Source: Euleptes europaea
Taxonomy: Eukaryota; Chordata; Lepidosauria; Squamata; Sphaerodactylidae
Direction: 5' to 3'
DNA: 64,000 nucleotides
Assembly: GCF_029931775.1 (NCBI RefSeq)
Contig: NC_079321.1
Span: 9,702,501 to 9,766,500 of the forward strand
Part shown: piece after piece, positions 10,851-31,060 of the stretch
How positions within the stretch are numbered: position 1 is the stretch's first letter
Layout: every line of letters begins with the position of its first letter
Program-made: the position numbers and the translations under genes
The notes under the pieces: generated by a model
Told to the model about the DNA's origin: nothing
The model's input: the letters and a program-made list of their open reading frames with translations, nothing else
Databases searched by the model: none

Positions 10851-11360
10851 TTTAGTAATAATAAAATTAAATTACATGAATGTGACCAAAGGTGTGTCAT
10901 AGGATTCATTGCTTTCTGTTTATGTTAGAATGATTGCATTGCCTTCTCCTCTATGGAAAACTTACACATTGAATTAGGAAGTTGCCTGGAAGATGGAATG
11001 TGCACATTCCTCTTTATCTGCCTTATCCATCGAGAACCTCCAAGTTGGAATACTTCGGTGTAGCTGGTTTTCAACTAGGGTCGAAGGAATGTTGAGAAGA
11101 TCAATTGGGCTTTCCATTTCCATCAATGTTGTGAAATCCTCAGGGCTTCTTGCTATGGTTATGCATTTTATTCTATTTATTTAGTTTAAACCATTTATTT
11201 CTTCTTACCCCACCCCCCAGGAGAAGAACAAGAACCAGATCAACCGATTTTTCCATAATGAAAACCTAATTGGTGTTGTTAATGACTTATTTGCTGCTGG
11301 CACGGAGACAACTTCGACTACCTTGCGTTGGGTTGATGGTGAAATACCCTGAAATTCAGA

Positions 11361-12069
11361 GTGAGCACTTTCCATTGGTTGGTTTTCAGTATCCCAGGAT
11401 ATATGATTTCCAGTTACACACAGTGTTAAAAATGGAAAGAAAAGTGAGGTTCCTGTTGGATGTTACCTGAATGAGGGAAAACAGGAAGCACCAGAGAGTT
11501 ATACTTCCTGTTTTATCCTGGTGGGGTCATGATAACAACAAAAAGGGAGGGTAGAATTCTGTTTCTAACGTTTTATCCACTGTGCCTTTCTCCAAGACTC
11601 CTATCATGTTTAGAGAGTGATTGTTCACTCATACTCTCTCAGTATGTTCACTCATACTCTCTTGACATTACAGTGGCCATGGAGAAGATCCTGGACATGT
11701 TAAAAAATGCCAAGACGGCCTGTAGCAAAGGGGGACCTGGTGATATTGTTTCCCCTGCTTGTGCCTTTTCAAGGACCTAAACCTCAATTTAGCAAGGAGT
11801 TGTCACGCCATTTTTTAAATGGCCAAAATTGTTTCTAAAATGGCATCGTGTGTTTTGGGGTTGTTGTTTTCTCTCTGTATGTAGGGTTACCAGATCCCCT
11901 CGGCAATCAACGAGGGGTGTGGGGTAAACATACTGGAAGGGTTCCTCACCAGGAATCCACTACCATCTCTTCCAGCGTACAGCTGTGTACAGATGGGTAA
12001 GCCACAGAATTTCCCCCAAATTCCAGAGCAACCCCAGCGCACCCCCCCCCCGCAATGCGCTGGTATCAC
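11361..12069 (+). other. Decayed intron 6 of copy A
   Basis: About 11,361-11,780 aligns with the starts of intron 6 in copies B (23,661 onward) and C (39,916-40,310). Similarity then fades, and nothing recognisable lies in the last ~280 bp. Confidence 0.5.
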
Positions 12070-12120
12070 TACTGAGTCCACCGCTCCAAACCACTGCTCT
12101 TAACCACTACACCATGCTAC
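12070..12120 (-). repeat. tRNA-type SINE head fragment
   Basis: It contains GCTCTTAACCACTACACCATGCT, the inverted SINE head, joined to the unnamed repeat just as at 720-746. Confidence 0.6.
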
Positions 12121-12912
12121 ACAGATCTAAAGGAGAATAGCCAAATCCAAATAGGTATTCAGGTAACTTGGGAAGCAGCTTTGCCAAGATTCCCCTTTTT
12201 CCTATTCGGCCGAAATTAAACCTGGGAAACCTGCACACAAGCCAATATGCACAACCCTACTCAGTGGTATTGAAGGCCTCTGAAAGAATCAAGAGGTTCC
12301 ACTTCCAAAGTACTCAATGCAGTGTGAATTCTGGTGAAGACGCAGAAGTGACATCAACATGTCAAGTGACATTCTAGGAATTCCCCCTCACAATCTATGT
12401 TCTTTCCACACAGGTTTTGCTATTTCGCTGTGTTATTTTGATAGGTTATAGTATTAAGTGCTCTTTGAGCTTTGGCTGCGTCTGCTTCCAAAGGAATGGG
12501 AAATACTTGCTGGATCGACCTTGAACAACACTGCAGACATAAAAGCGACGGAAGAAAGCACAATGAAATGGGACTTTATCGGAAGCCCTTCTCGCTTATC
12601 TAATCTATTTTTGGAAGACTGCATGCTTATGGTATTTAATAAATATTTTCATTGTGCTGTGTTTTTGGCATGCTGATGTGGTAGACCTTTCCTTCAATTG
12701 TTGCCATTTATTCTTGATTGGTCAGATATATTTCCTAGACCTTAATATAGAATTGTATGTGAGTTTCCACTATTCTGCTTTGTCTAATTTGTGTGTATAT
12801 ATATTTTTGTATGTCTGATTTCATTATTGTTGTTGAATGAGAAAGACTTTTCATAGTACAGGATTGAAATTTGGACATTATTTGGTCATAGTGCTGCTTG
12901 GTTTTTCCTAGT
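12121..12912. repeat. Unnamed repeat plus a possible Penelope-like tail
   Basis: 12,121-12,397 is the empty-site paralogue of 746-1,061. From about 12,400 to 12,912 the AT-rich sequence is unknown. It ends directly against TAGTACCTGGAGGTT of a MITE remnant, the same junction used by the hairpin element at 28,831. No gene is seen. Confidence 0.4.
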
Positions 12913-12934
12913 ACCTGGAGGTTAGCAACCATAT

Positions 12935-13165
12935 TTGGAGGCCCTGGTTCAAGTGCCCCTGATTTCTGTGATTAGGCAAGTGGCAACCTGGGAGAAGGCC
13001 TTCTCAGTTGTGGCACCAAAACTCTGGAACTCTCTCCCCAGGGAGATTCACCTGTCCCCTTCTGCTGCCACCTTTTGCCAAAAGGTAAAAACTTTTTTTG
13101 TTTTGTTTGGCTTTCCATTAGTGACCCCTGCATCCTGATCAGGGTTTTAATTGTTATTTTTGTGC
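12935..13165 (+). repeat. L2-type LINE 3' end
   Basis: The peptide AFSVVAPKLWNSLPREI is the conserved C-terminus of L2-like LINE proteins. The fragment is 5'-truncated. Confidence 0.8.
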
Positions 13166-13239
13166 TAACTGTTCTGTCATTCTACCCAGTACAACTAACT
13201 CATCCTGTTTGTCGGGCTAAATCAACAGGTCTCAATGTG

Positions 13240-13570
13240 GCAACGATGATGAAGAAGAAGAGTTGGTTTTTATATGCTGACTTGCTCTACCACTTAAGCG
13301 AGACTCAAACAGGCTTACAGTCACCTTCCCCTCCCCTCCCCACAACAGACACCCTGTGAGGGAGGTGGGGCTGAGAGAGCGCTAAGAGAACTGTGGCTTG
13401 TCCAAGGTCACCCAGCTGGCTTCATGTGGAGGAGTGGGGAAAACAACCCGGCTCACCAGATTAGCCTCCGCCGCTCATGTGGAAAAGTGGGGAATCAAAC
13501 CAGGTTCTCCCAGTCAGACTCCACCACGCCAAACCACCGCTCTTAACCACTACACCACACTGGCTCATCA
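13240..13570 (-). repeat. tRNA-type (Sauria-like) SINE, full length
   Basis: Inverted copy with a (GAA)n tail, 'TTGGTTTTTATATGC', the SINE body and a head ending CACTACACCACACTGGCTC. It interrupts the shared spacer of the P450 unit, which runs uninterrupted at 6,643-6,890 and 29,640-29,780. Confidence 0.88.
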
Positions 13571-13669
13571 GGATCATCAGGAAACATAAAGAAGTAAATG
13601 AGGGAGCATAATACAGGTCATTTGAGAGCATTACAGAGTGGTGCCACTACAGGTGTTACATGTGTGCGT

Positions 13670-14080
13670 ATAGTGCAAGCCACAGCCTACTTATGGCCAT
13701 GCAAGCAAGGGGCTTTCAAGGCAAGTGACGAGTGGAGGTGGTTTATCATTAGAGTTGCCAACCTCCAGGTACTAGCTGGAGATCTCCTGCTATTACAACG
13801 GATCTCCAGCCAATGGAGTTCAGTTCACCTGGAGAAAATGGCCACATTGGCAATTGAACTCTATGCCATTGAAGCTCCTCCCTCCCCAAATCCCACCATC
13901 CTCAGATTCCACCACAAAAATCTCCCGCCGGTGGCGAAAAGGAACCTGGCAACCCTATTTATCATTGTCTTCCTCTGCAGAGGATTTCCTCGGATCTCTC
14001 CCTTCCAAGTACGGACCCTGCTTAGCTTCCAAGATCTGATGAGATCAGGCTATACCATGCCACCTTCCCTCCACAGGTGT
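13670..14080 (-). repeat. 5S-related SINE split by a MITE
   Basis: On the - strand the head resembles 5S rRNA (GATCTCATCAGATCTTGGAAG) and the body carries a repeated 'GCCTTGAAAGCCCC' motif. A hAT MITE at 13,750-13,957 interrupts it. The uninterrupted form lies at 29,770-29,965. Confidence 0.7.
13750..13957. mobile_element. hAT MITE nested in a SINE
   Basis: It has TAGAGTTGCC and GGCAACCCTA ends and a perfect target duplication TTTATCAT (13,742-13,749 and 13,958-13,965). Confidence 0.92.
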
Positions 14081-14399
14081 TACATACAAGGGGTTAAAAT
14101 ACAGCGGGGAAACATTATAGCTGAGTTTCAATGCTCTATAACTATGACGTTTGATCGTTCTTTCATGGCAATTTGTACAGGTGTATGGAAGTAACATGTG
14201 TCTGGCTTTAAGACTGAAAGTCGCTCTGCAGAGAGTGATTAAGTGATTGGTGGGGGAGGTTTTTTTTTAAGGTATTAGCCTCATCCTGGGGATGGCAGTT
14301 TTTTTTCTCTTCTGACGGCCTTCACTAGTGAGTAGGATGGTTTTATTTGCTTGTTATGAATTGAGAGTGTTTTCTTTAGTTTCTTTAATACAGACAATT

Positions 14400-14830
14400 A
14401 TTTATGTTGGCAAGGCTGAATGCCATCCCATCAGGGGAGTTAATAGGTCATTTAAACAGGGCACCGTACTGTGAGAGAGTCTGCCAATGTGGTTCTGGCC
14501 AAATAGATACTCTTCAGCATCCCTTGTTTAGCTGTGACTTGCTCAACGAGGCTAGAGACAGATGGATAAAGCCTTTTATTCGGGAATCTGTCTCTAAACT
14601 GGATAATCTGAGGGGGGGGGTTTAAGCAGGGGTGGATTTTAATATTACATTGGCAGTCGCCAAATTTCTTTCCCAGTCAATTAAGATTTTAAAAATACTA
14701 ATTTCCTTATGGGTTATTTAGATAGTTCCTTCTTCTTTTTCCCCTTTTTATTTTGGTCTCAGTGTGACGTCGTTCAGGGCCGAATTGGCCAAATGAACAG
14801 TAAAGTTTATTTTCTTTAAAATAAATCTTG
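14400..14830 (+). repeat. Non-LTR LINE 3' end
   Basis: It encodes CQCGSGQIDTLQHPLFSC, a cysteine/histidine motif typical of the end of some LINE ORF2 proteins. A non-coding tail ending AAAATAAAT follows. The clade is not determined. Confidence 0.6.
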
Positions 14831-15039
14831 TTTTACAAAACTAATGAGAGGAGCTGTGCACGTTGTGAGGGCATCTTTCCTGGGGAAGACCAAAGGCCGG
14901 AGGGATAAGGCTTTGGCAAAGAAAAGCTCACACTCTTATTATTAAACAAACCACACCTTTCCCACTGGGAGCCTGAAAGGGCTGGCGTCAGCATTTCAGA
15001 CCTTGGCGAGAGGTACTGGTTGATACAACAGGCATAAAG

Positions 15040-15970
15040 GTTATGATCTAACAAAAGATTATGAAAAAATGAAGAAAGAATGAGTTACAGCTGTCTAAAT
15101 AGTCTGCTGTCTTTTCAATCATCTTTGTAACTGCCCCAAACATACCTTAATTTTCTCCTTTTTTTCTGCTTAAACGGTTATGAGAAATTAAATGGCACTG
15201 TAAAGTGTGATCATGCAAAAATGAGGATCCTTTGTGCTATTTGTCTGAAATTTGGCAGGCAGGAGGATTACTTGGACAGAGCCTTATGAGTATTATCCAA
15301 GGTGGATGAAGGAATAGGGGAGTTATGGCTAGAAATAAGCAGCCCAAATTTGAAATCTTTTGAAATAAACAAAGAATGTAAACATTAAAATGAAGCTACA
15401 ATGAGCTACTTATTTTTTTTCTTTTTACTTCTGTGCACATCACGAACTCGTCGCACTACCAAAAAATATGACCCTGAAATGGTTGAAATGGGGCAAATAC
15501 CTCACATTTATTTCAAAATATCTGTGATGTATTCAATGAGAAAACAGTTCAGAAAGTCACGTTCCACTTATAGAAATTTCTCACTAACTACAACTTCAGT
15601 AGTTCACCCTCTATTCACTGGCAATCACTAGTCTTTGGACCCGTGAAATAATTACCTAGGTTAGACCTTCTTGATAACATTGTACTGAATCTTTTGTCAA
15701 GATAGTTTCGACCTCTTCTGTCAAGCTTTTATTTGATGAATTGGACTCCCCCCACCTTCAAATACAGGGCTATTGTAGATGAAGCACACAGAAAATTGGG
15801 AACTGCTTCTTACAAAATGCATGGGTTGGATTACTTGTGAGAAACCTATACAGGGCCCTGTCTACGTGAGCAATTTGTGCCGCTCATTTCAGTGGGCACA
15901 AACAGCCCTTTATCAAATTCTACTGCAAATTTCTCTGTAACCATTACAGGCAACTTCTCGTGATCACAAA
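15040..15970 (+). promoter_or_regulatory. 5' flank of CYP2 copy B
   Basis: It aligns with the flanks of copies A and C and ends TGATCACAAA at the ATG. The candidate promoter and 5' UTR lie here. No TATA box is clear, and the short ORF at 15,401 is not conserved. Confidence 0.5.
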
Positions 15971-26285
<10,315 letters not shown>

Positions 26286-27175
26286 CATCCAACCATGCGT
26301 AGCTTCCCTGTGCACATCACCCTCCTCTTCTGCACCTTTTTGCCTGCCAAGGACAATTCAGACTCAACAGAAATGGACTCTCAAACTTTAGCGCTTCATA
26401 TGCCTATCTGTAAAATGAATACAAGCTAGATCAGAGACATAACTGAGTTCAACATTTTGACCTCACTTCTTGAGTTGTTTGCTGTATGGAGGGAAAAAAA
26501 CTACTGTATTTCTGTGTCCATAATATTTTATTAACACTACAGATGTCTTTGAATCAGCTAAACAACCAAATTGAGCTACAGCAATCATGTACTTCCAACT
26601 GAGTTCCTTTCAATGGTATCAGTTATGTAGACAGATCAAATATATGTCATTGCTGTTATGTTTTAGACGTCAGACCTGCTTCACACACATGTAAGGCCAC
26701 TGGGTTTGCTTACCCATTCTGCTAACTCTGGAATTTGTTTGAGCAATTATACTGCCTCAAGTCTTGGAGGCGATAAAAACGAAAGACCTCCCTTCACTGC
26801 CTGAGTAAGCACACCCAACTGACTGTTTTGTGATACAATTTTTGTGGTAGAGAAAGAGATGCTGAAAATTAAAGATACTGCCTTTGATCCAATGAGGTTT
26901 TTCTGCAGGCTTAAGGATTCCCTCCTGGGGAACTTCAGAGTGGCTTAATAGAATGGTAAGATACAAACATTTGGAGCATTCATTTGGCTGCTTAGCTTGC
27001 AATCACATTCCTGCTTGGCCACCAAGTCGGATCCAATATATCTGCCTTCTTTCTTTCCATCTTTATCATAGGCAAATTCATGACCATTCTAACAGTTTTA
27101 TGTTCCTGTAATTACAATGATTAAAAACTGTGTATATTATATTGGAGCTGTTATAAAACATTAAAAGGTAGTCCC
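26286..27175 (+). other. 3' UTR and flank of copy B
   Basis: The sequence after the stop aligns with 42,691-43,510 behind copy C and, at its end, with the first bases of the window. An ATTAAA-like signal lies near 27,160. The exact polyadenylation site is not established. Confidence 0.6.
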
Positions 27176-27369
27176 CTTACTGACCCATTACTGACCGATG
27201 GGGTGACGTCACATCCCGACATTTACTAGGCAGACTTTGTTTACAGTGTGGTTTGCCAGTGCCTTCCCCAGTCATCTACACTTCACCCCCAGCAAGCTGG
27301 ATACTCATTTTACCAATCTTGGAAGGACAGAAGGCTGAGTCAACCTTGGGCCAGCTACTTGAAACCGAC

Positions 27370-27720
27370 TTGTCGGTTTCACACAACGCATAGTTAAATT
27401 GTGGAACTCCCTGCCCCAGGATGTGGTGATGGCTGCCACCTTGGAGGGCTTTAAGAGGGGAGTGGACGTACTCATGGAGGAAACGGGTATTCATTGCTAT
27501 TAGTTAGAATGGATACTAGTCATGCTGCATGCCTATTCTCTCTAGTATCAGAGGAGCATGCCTATTATTTTGGGTTCGGTGGCACACAGGCAGGATGCTG
27601 CTGCTGCACTCGTCTTGTTTGTGGACTTCCTAGAGGCACCTAATTGGCCACTGTGTGAACAGTCTGCTGGACTTGATGGGCCTTGGTCTGATCCAGCAGG
27701 GCCTTTCTTATGCTCTGATG
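27370..27720 (+). repeat. CR1/L3-like LINE 3' end
   Basis: It contains AATTGTGGAACTCCCTGCC and 'GGTCTGATCCAGCAGG' followed by TTTCTTATG, the common squamate CR1-like 3' end. A related copy lies at 51,640-51,995. Confidence 0.8.
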
Positions 27721-28009
27721 GGATTGAACTCTGGTCGTGAGCAGAGCTTTTGACTGCAGACCTGCAACTTACCACTCTGTGCCACAGGCCTCTTATCAAT
27801 GTTAGGCCTTGCAGTCTGCTGGGCTGGACTAGGCCTGGCAGGGCTGAGGCCTAATCTCAGTCTGGGAGATGTTGAACCCCAGTCATGGGATAGGAGAGTT
27901 CAGAAGGAGGTGGAACAAAATGGATACTGACAAACAGAAACAACAATGCTGCAAAGGAGCCTGAAAATTGAATCATAAAGCAGTAGAGACCTGTGGCCTG
28001 TACCAAGGG

Positions 28010-28375
28010 TGTTGAACTCATTTGTTACGAAGGCCAGATATGACATCAATGTCACTTGGTCAAGCCGGGCCATGTGTAAAATAAAATTTAACACCACATA
28101 CTGGCAATACAATATTTTAGAAAACACAGGCAAATCCACTTGATATTATTTTTTTACTTTATTTTTTACTTAAAATACAAATGTGCTAAAAATAATAACA
28201 CTTACAATATTTTCTTTTATTTAACAGTATTTAATAATTGACACCTCAGGACGGGGGGAGGTGGCCCACAACAGACTCACCAGCCCAGATTGGGCCTGGG
28301 GGGAGGGGGCTGGTGAGCCTGCAGCTGGTTGGCCAGCCCGGATCAGGACTTGGGGGTGTAGGGTTGCCAGTAGGG
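28010..28375 (+). mobile_element. hAT-type fragment (CAGGGGTGTC family)
   Basis: It contains GGTGTTGAACTCATTTGTTA and 'GATATGACATCAATGTCACT', shared with 35,695-35,785 and 36,405-36,640. The outer end matches GACACCCCTG at 40,553-40,562. An AT-rich block lies between 28,110 and 28,240. Confidence 0.6.
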
Positions 28376-28735
28376 GTGTCAACCAATTTTTTCGGTATTT
28401 TTCGGGTTCGGGTTTATTGAACCTGAAAATGTTTGGAAAACCCGGATTTTTTGAAAATTTTCGGGTTCAATAAACCCAAACCCAAAAAATTCAGCGCAGA
28501 TCTCAGTGAAGCACTCCCCACCCGCCTTCCCAGGACTCCTGAGAAGAAGTGGATCTCAAGGAAGCCCCCCCTAGCCTTCCCGGGACTCCCAAAATGGCGG
28601 GCGGGGGTGCTTCAAAGAGATCCACACTGCCAGGCTTGGCAGGGTGGATCATAATGAAGCCCCCACCCACCTTGCTGGGAGTCTCGGCAAGGCAGGCGGG
28701 GAGCACATTGTTAAAAGCCACCCTGCCACCAAAGA
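28374..28735. repeat. Hairpin-rich repeat
   Basis: It begins AGGGGTGTCAACC and has inverted pieces such as CGGGTTCGGGTTTATTGAACC against GGTTCAATAAACCC, and GCCTTCCC...GGGACTCC blocks. Its family is not identified. Confidence 0.5.
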
Positions 28736-29640
28736 TCCACCAAAGCAGCCATTTTCTCCAGGGGAACTGATCTCTATCAGCTGGAGATCAGTTGTAGTAG
28801 CAGGAGATCTCCAGCTAGTACCTGGAGGTTCACCACAAAAAAAGAAGAAGGCTCAGTGCTGTAAGGATAATTGAAGCAACCCAAAACAGCACTATAACAC
28901 TATGAAGCAAGTAAGTGAATTTTATAAAGTGCAAAGTGAATAAATATATACAGCATATACAAAGGGAGTACAACCAGATACAAAATTTACAATAACAATC
29001 CAATAAATATGACTTATTAAGAGGATGCCAAAGATCCTAATTCAACAGGTAAGTTCAAGTATTCAACCAATTAAGGTATCATTTGATATTAGAATTTTTT
29101 TGAGTCTTTCAAATTCTTTTTAGGTTGCAGTTATTGGAACAAAGCCACAGGAAAAAGATGTCAGACGTGTCGTCTAGACGGAATGTCCTTTTGGAGACCT
29201 GGATACAAATCTTTGCGGTCCCTATGAGACAACACCTACTAAGGCACTTATATATATATTTATTATTGATACAGGTCACCGAAGAAGCCATATGCGAAAC
29301 GTGGTCCCGATCTAGACGACACGTCTGACATCTTTTTCCTGTGGCTTTGTTCCAATAACTGCAACCTAAAAAGAATTTGAAAGACTCAAAAAAATTCTAA
29401 TATCAAATGATACCTTAACTGGTTGAATACTTGAACTTACCTGTTGAATTAGGATCTTTGGCATCCTCTTAATAAGTCATATTTATTGGATTGTTATTGT
29501 AAATTTTGTATCTGGTTGTACTCCCTTTGTATATGCTGTATATATTTATTCACTTTGCACTTTATAAAATTCACTTACTTGCTTCATAGTGTTATAGTGC
29601 TGTTTTGGGTTGCTTCAGTACCTGGAGGTTGGCAACCCTA
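28736..29640 (+). mobile_element. hAT MITE split by a large hairpin element
   Basis: MITE sequence (CCATTTTCTCCAGGGGAACTG to AGTACCTGGAGGTT at 28,830) resumes after 29,616 as AGTACCTGGAGGTT then GGCAACCCTA. The host MITE is missing its left end. Confidence 0.8.
28831..29616. mobile_element. Large inverted-repeat element, Penelope-like?
   Basis: 786 bp flanked by a perfect 14-bp duplication AGTACCTGGAGGTT (28,817-28,830 and 29,617-29,630). The left arm (about 28,873-29,185) and right arm (about 29,300-29,616) are near-identical inverted repeats of ~315 bp around a ~110-bp centre, with a 42-bp extra lead on the left only. The centre contains CCGAAGA followed by GAAA, one base from the hammerhead core CTGAAGA...GAAA. 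The family is inferred only. Confidence 0.75.
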
Positions 29641-29769
29641 CCGTCAGGTTAAATTAGCAGGTCTAAATGTGGCAACAAGGATCATCAGGAAATGTAAAGA
29701 AGTCACCGAGGGAGCATAATGCAGGTCATTTGAGAGCATTACAGGGAGGTGCCACTACAGGTGTTACAG

Positions 29770-29965
29770 GTGTGTGTATAGTGCCTTCAAGTCACAGCCT
29801 ACTTATGGCAAACCCAGCAAGGGGCTTTCAAGGCAAGTGAGAAGCAGAGGTGGTTGGTCATTGTATTCCTCCACAGAGTTTTCCTTGGATCTGTCCCTCC
29901 CAAGTACTGACCCTGCTTAGCTTCCAAGCTCTGACGAAATCAGGCTATACCATATCACCTTCCCT
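29770..29965 (-). repeat. 5S-related SINE, uninterrupted copy
   Basis: It has the same body and 5S-like head as 13,670-14,080, without the MITE, and lies at the equivalent place in the P450 unit. Confidence 0.7.
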
Positions 29966-30069
29966 TCACAGGTGTTACATATAAGGGGTTAAAATACAGT
30001 GTGGAAACATTATAGCTTAGTCCCAAGGCTCTATCATTATGAAGCTTGATCGTTCCCTCATGACAATTT

Positions 30070-31060
30070 GTACTATTGCTATAATGTACAGGGTATAAAG
30101 GTTATAATATAGTCTAACAACAGATTATGAAAAAAATGAACAAAGAATTACTGAGTTAAAGCCATCTAAATATTCTGCTGTTTCAGTAATTTTTGTAACC
30201 ACCCCAAAGAGACCTTAATTTTCTCATTTTTTCTGCTTAGACTGTTATCAGAAATTAAATGGCACTGTGAAGTGTGATACTGTCAAAATGAGGATGCTTC
30301 CTCCTATTTCTCTGAAATTTGGCAGGCAGGAGGATTACCTGGACAGAGCAATATCAATCGCTCAGAGGTTTATCCTAGGTGTATAGGGGATGGGGGAGTT
30401 ATAGCCAGAAATAAGCTGCCCAAATTTGAAATCTCTTGAAATAAATGAAGAATGTTTACATTAAAATGAACCTACAATGAGCCACTTATTATTTGTTTAC
30501 TTCTGTGCACATCACATAGCTCCGGAGGTGACTCAGGTTGCACTTCAGAAAAATGCAGCTCCCTCTGCAACTTTGATATCTAGACTGGTTGAAACAGGGA
30601 AAGTACCTTACATTTATTTCAACATATCTGTGATGTACTCAATAAGAAAACAGTTCAGAAAGTCATGTTCCACTTATAGAAATTTCTCACTAGCTAAAAC
30701 TTCAGTAGTTCACCTCCCTATTCACTGGTAACACTAGTCTTTGGACCCGGTAGATCATTAACTAGCTTAGCCTTCCAGATAATATTTACTGAACCTTTAG
30801 TCCAGAGAGTTTATCAAGCTTTCATTTGATGGATTGGACTCCACCCTTTCAAATGCAGGGCTATTATAGATGAAACACACAGAAATTTGGGCACTGTTTC
30901 TTATAAAATGCATGGGTTGGACTACTTGTGAGAGCTGATACAGGGCTGTGTCAATGTGAGCAATTTCTGGTGCTCATTTCAGTAGGCGAAAAATGCCCTT
31001 GATCTAAGTCTATTACAAATTTCTCTGTAACCACTTCAGGCAACTTCTCGTGATCACAAA
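30070..31060 (+). promoter_or_regulatory. 5' flank of CYP2 copy C
   Basis: It aligns with 7,086-8,039 and 15,040-15,970 and ends TGATCACAAA before the ATG. It likely carries the promoter. No TATA box is evident. Confidence 0.5.

Larger units (their letters stand above)
8040..11360 (+). pseudogene. CYP2-family P450 relic, copy A
   Basis: Exon 1 (8,040-8,222, 61 codons) is intact: MDWMDPTSMLFLF membrane anchor, FPPGP hinge, [13 protein letters not shown], donor GTATCT. Exon 2 is gone between the remnants of introns 1 and 2. The intron 2 end survives to its acceptor AG at 9,544-9,545, where unrelated sequence replaces exons 3-5. Exon 6 (11,221-11,360) keeps [12 protein letters not shown] but has lost 8 bp after TTGCGTTGGG relative to copies B and C, which shifts the frame. 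Exons 7-9 are absent before copy B's flank begins. It is a deletion-ridden duplicate of its neighbours. Confidence 0.92.

Noticed and set aside
29281-29325. A third complete hammerhead in the large hairpin
   Set aside because: The core has CCGAAGA instead of CTGAAGA and I could not pair stem I; it is kept only as a degenerate resemblance.
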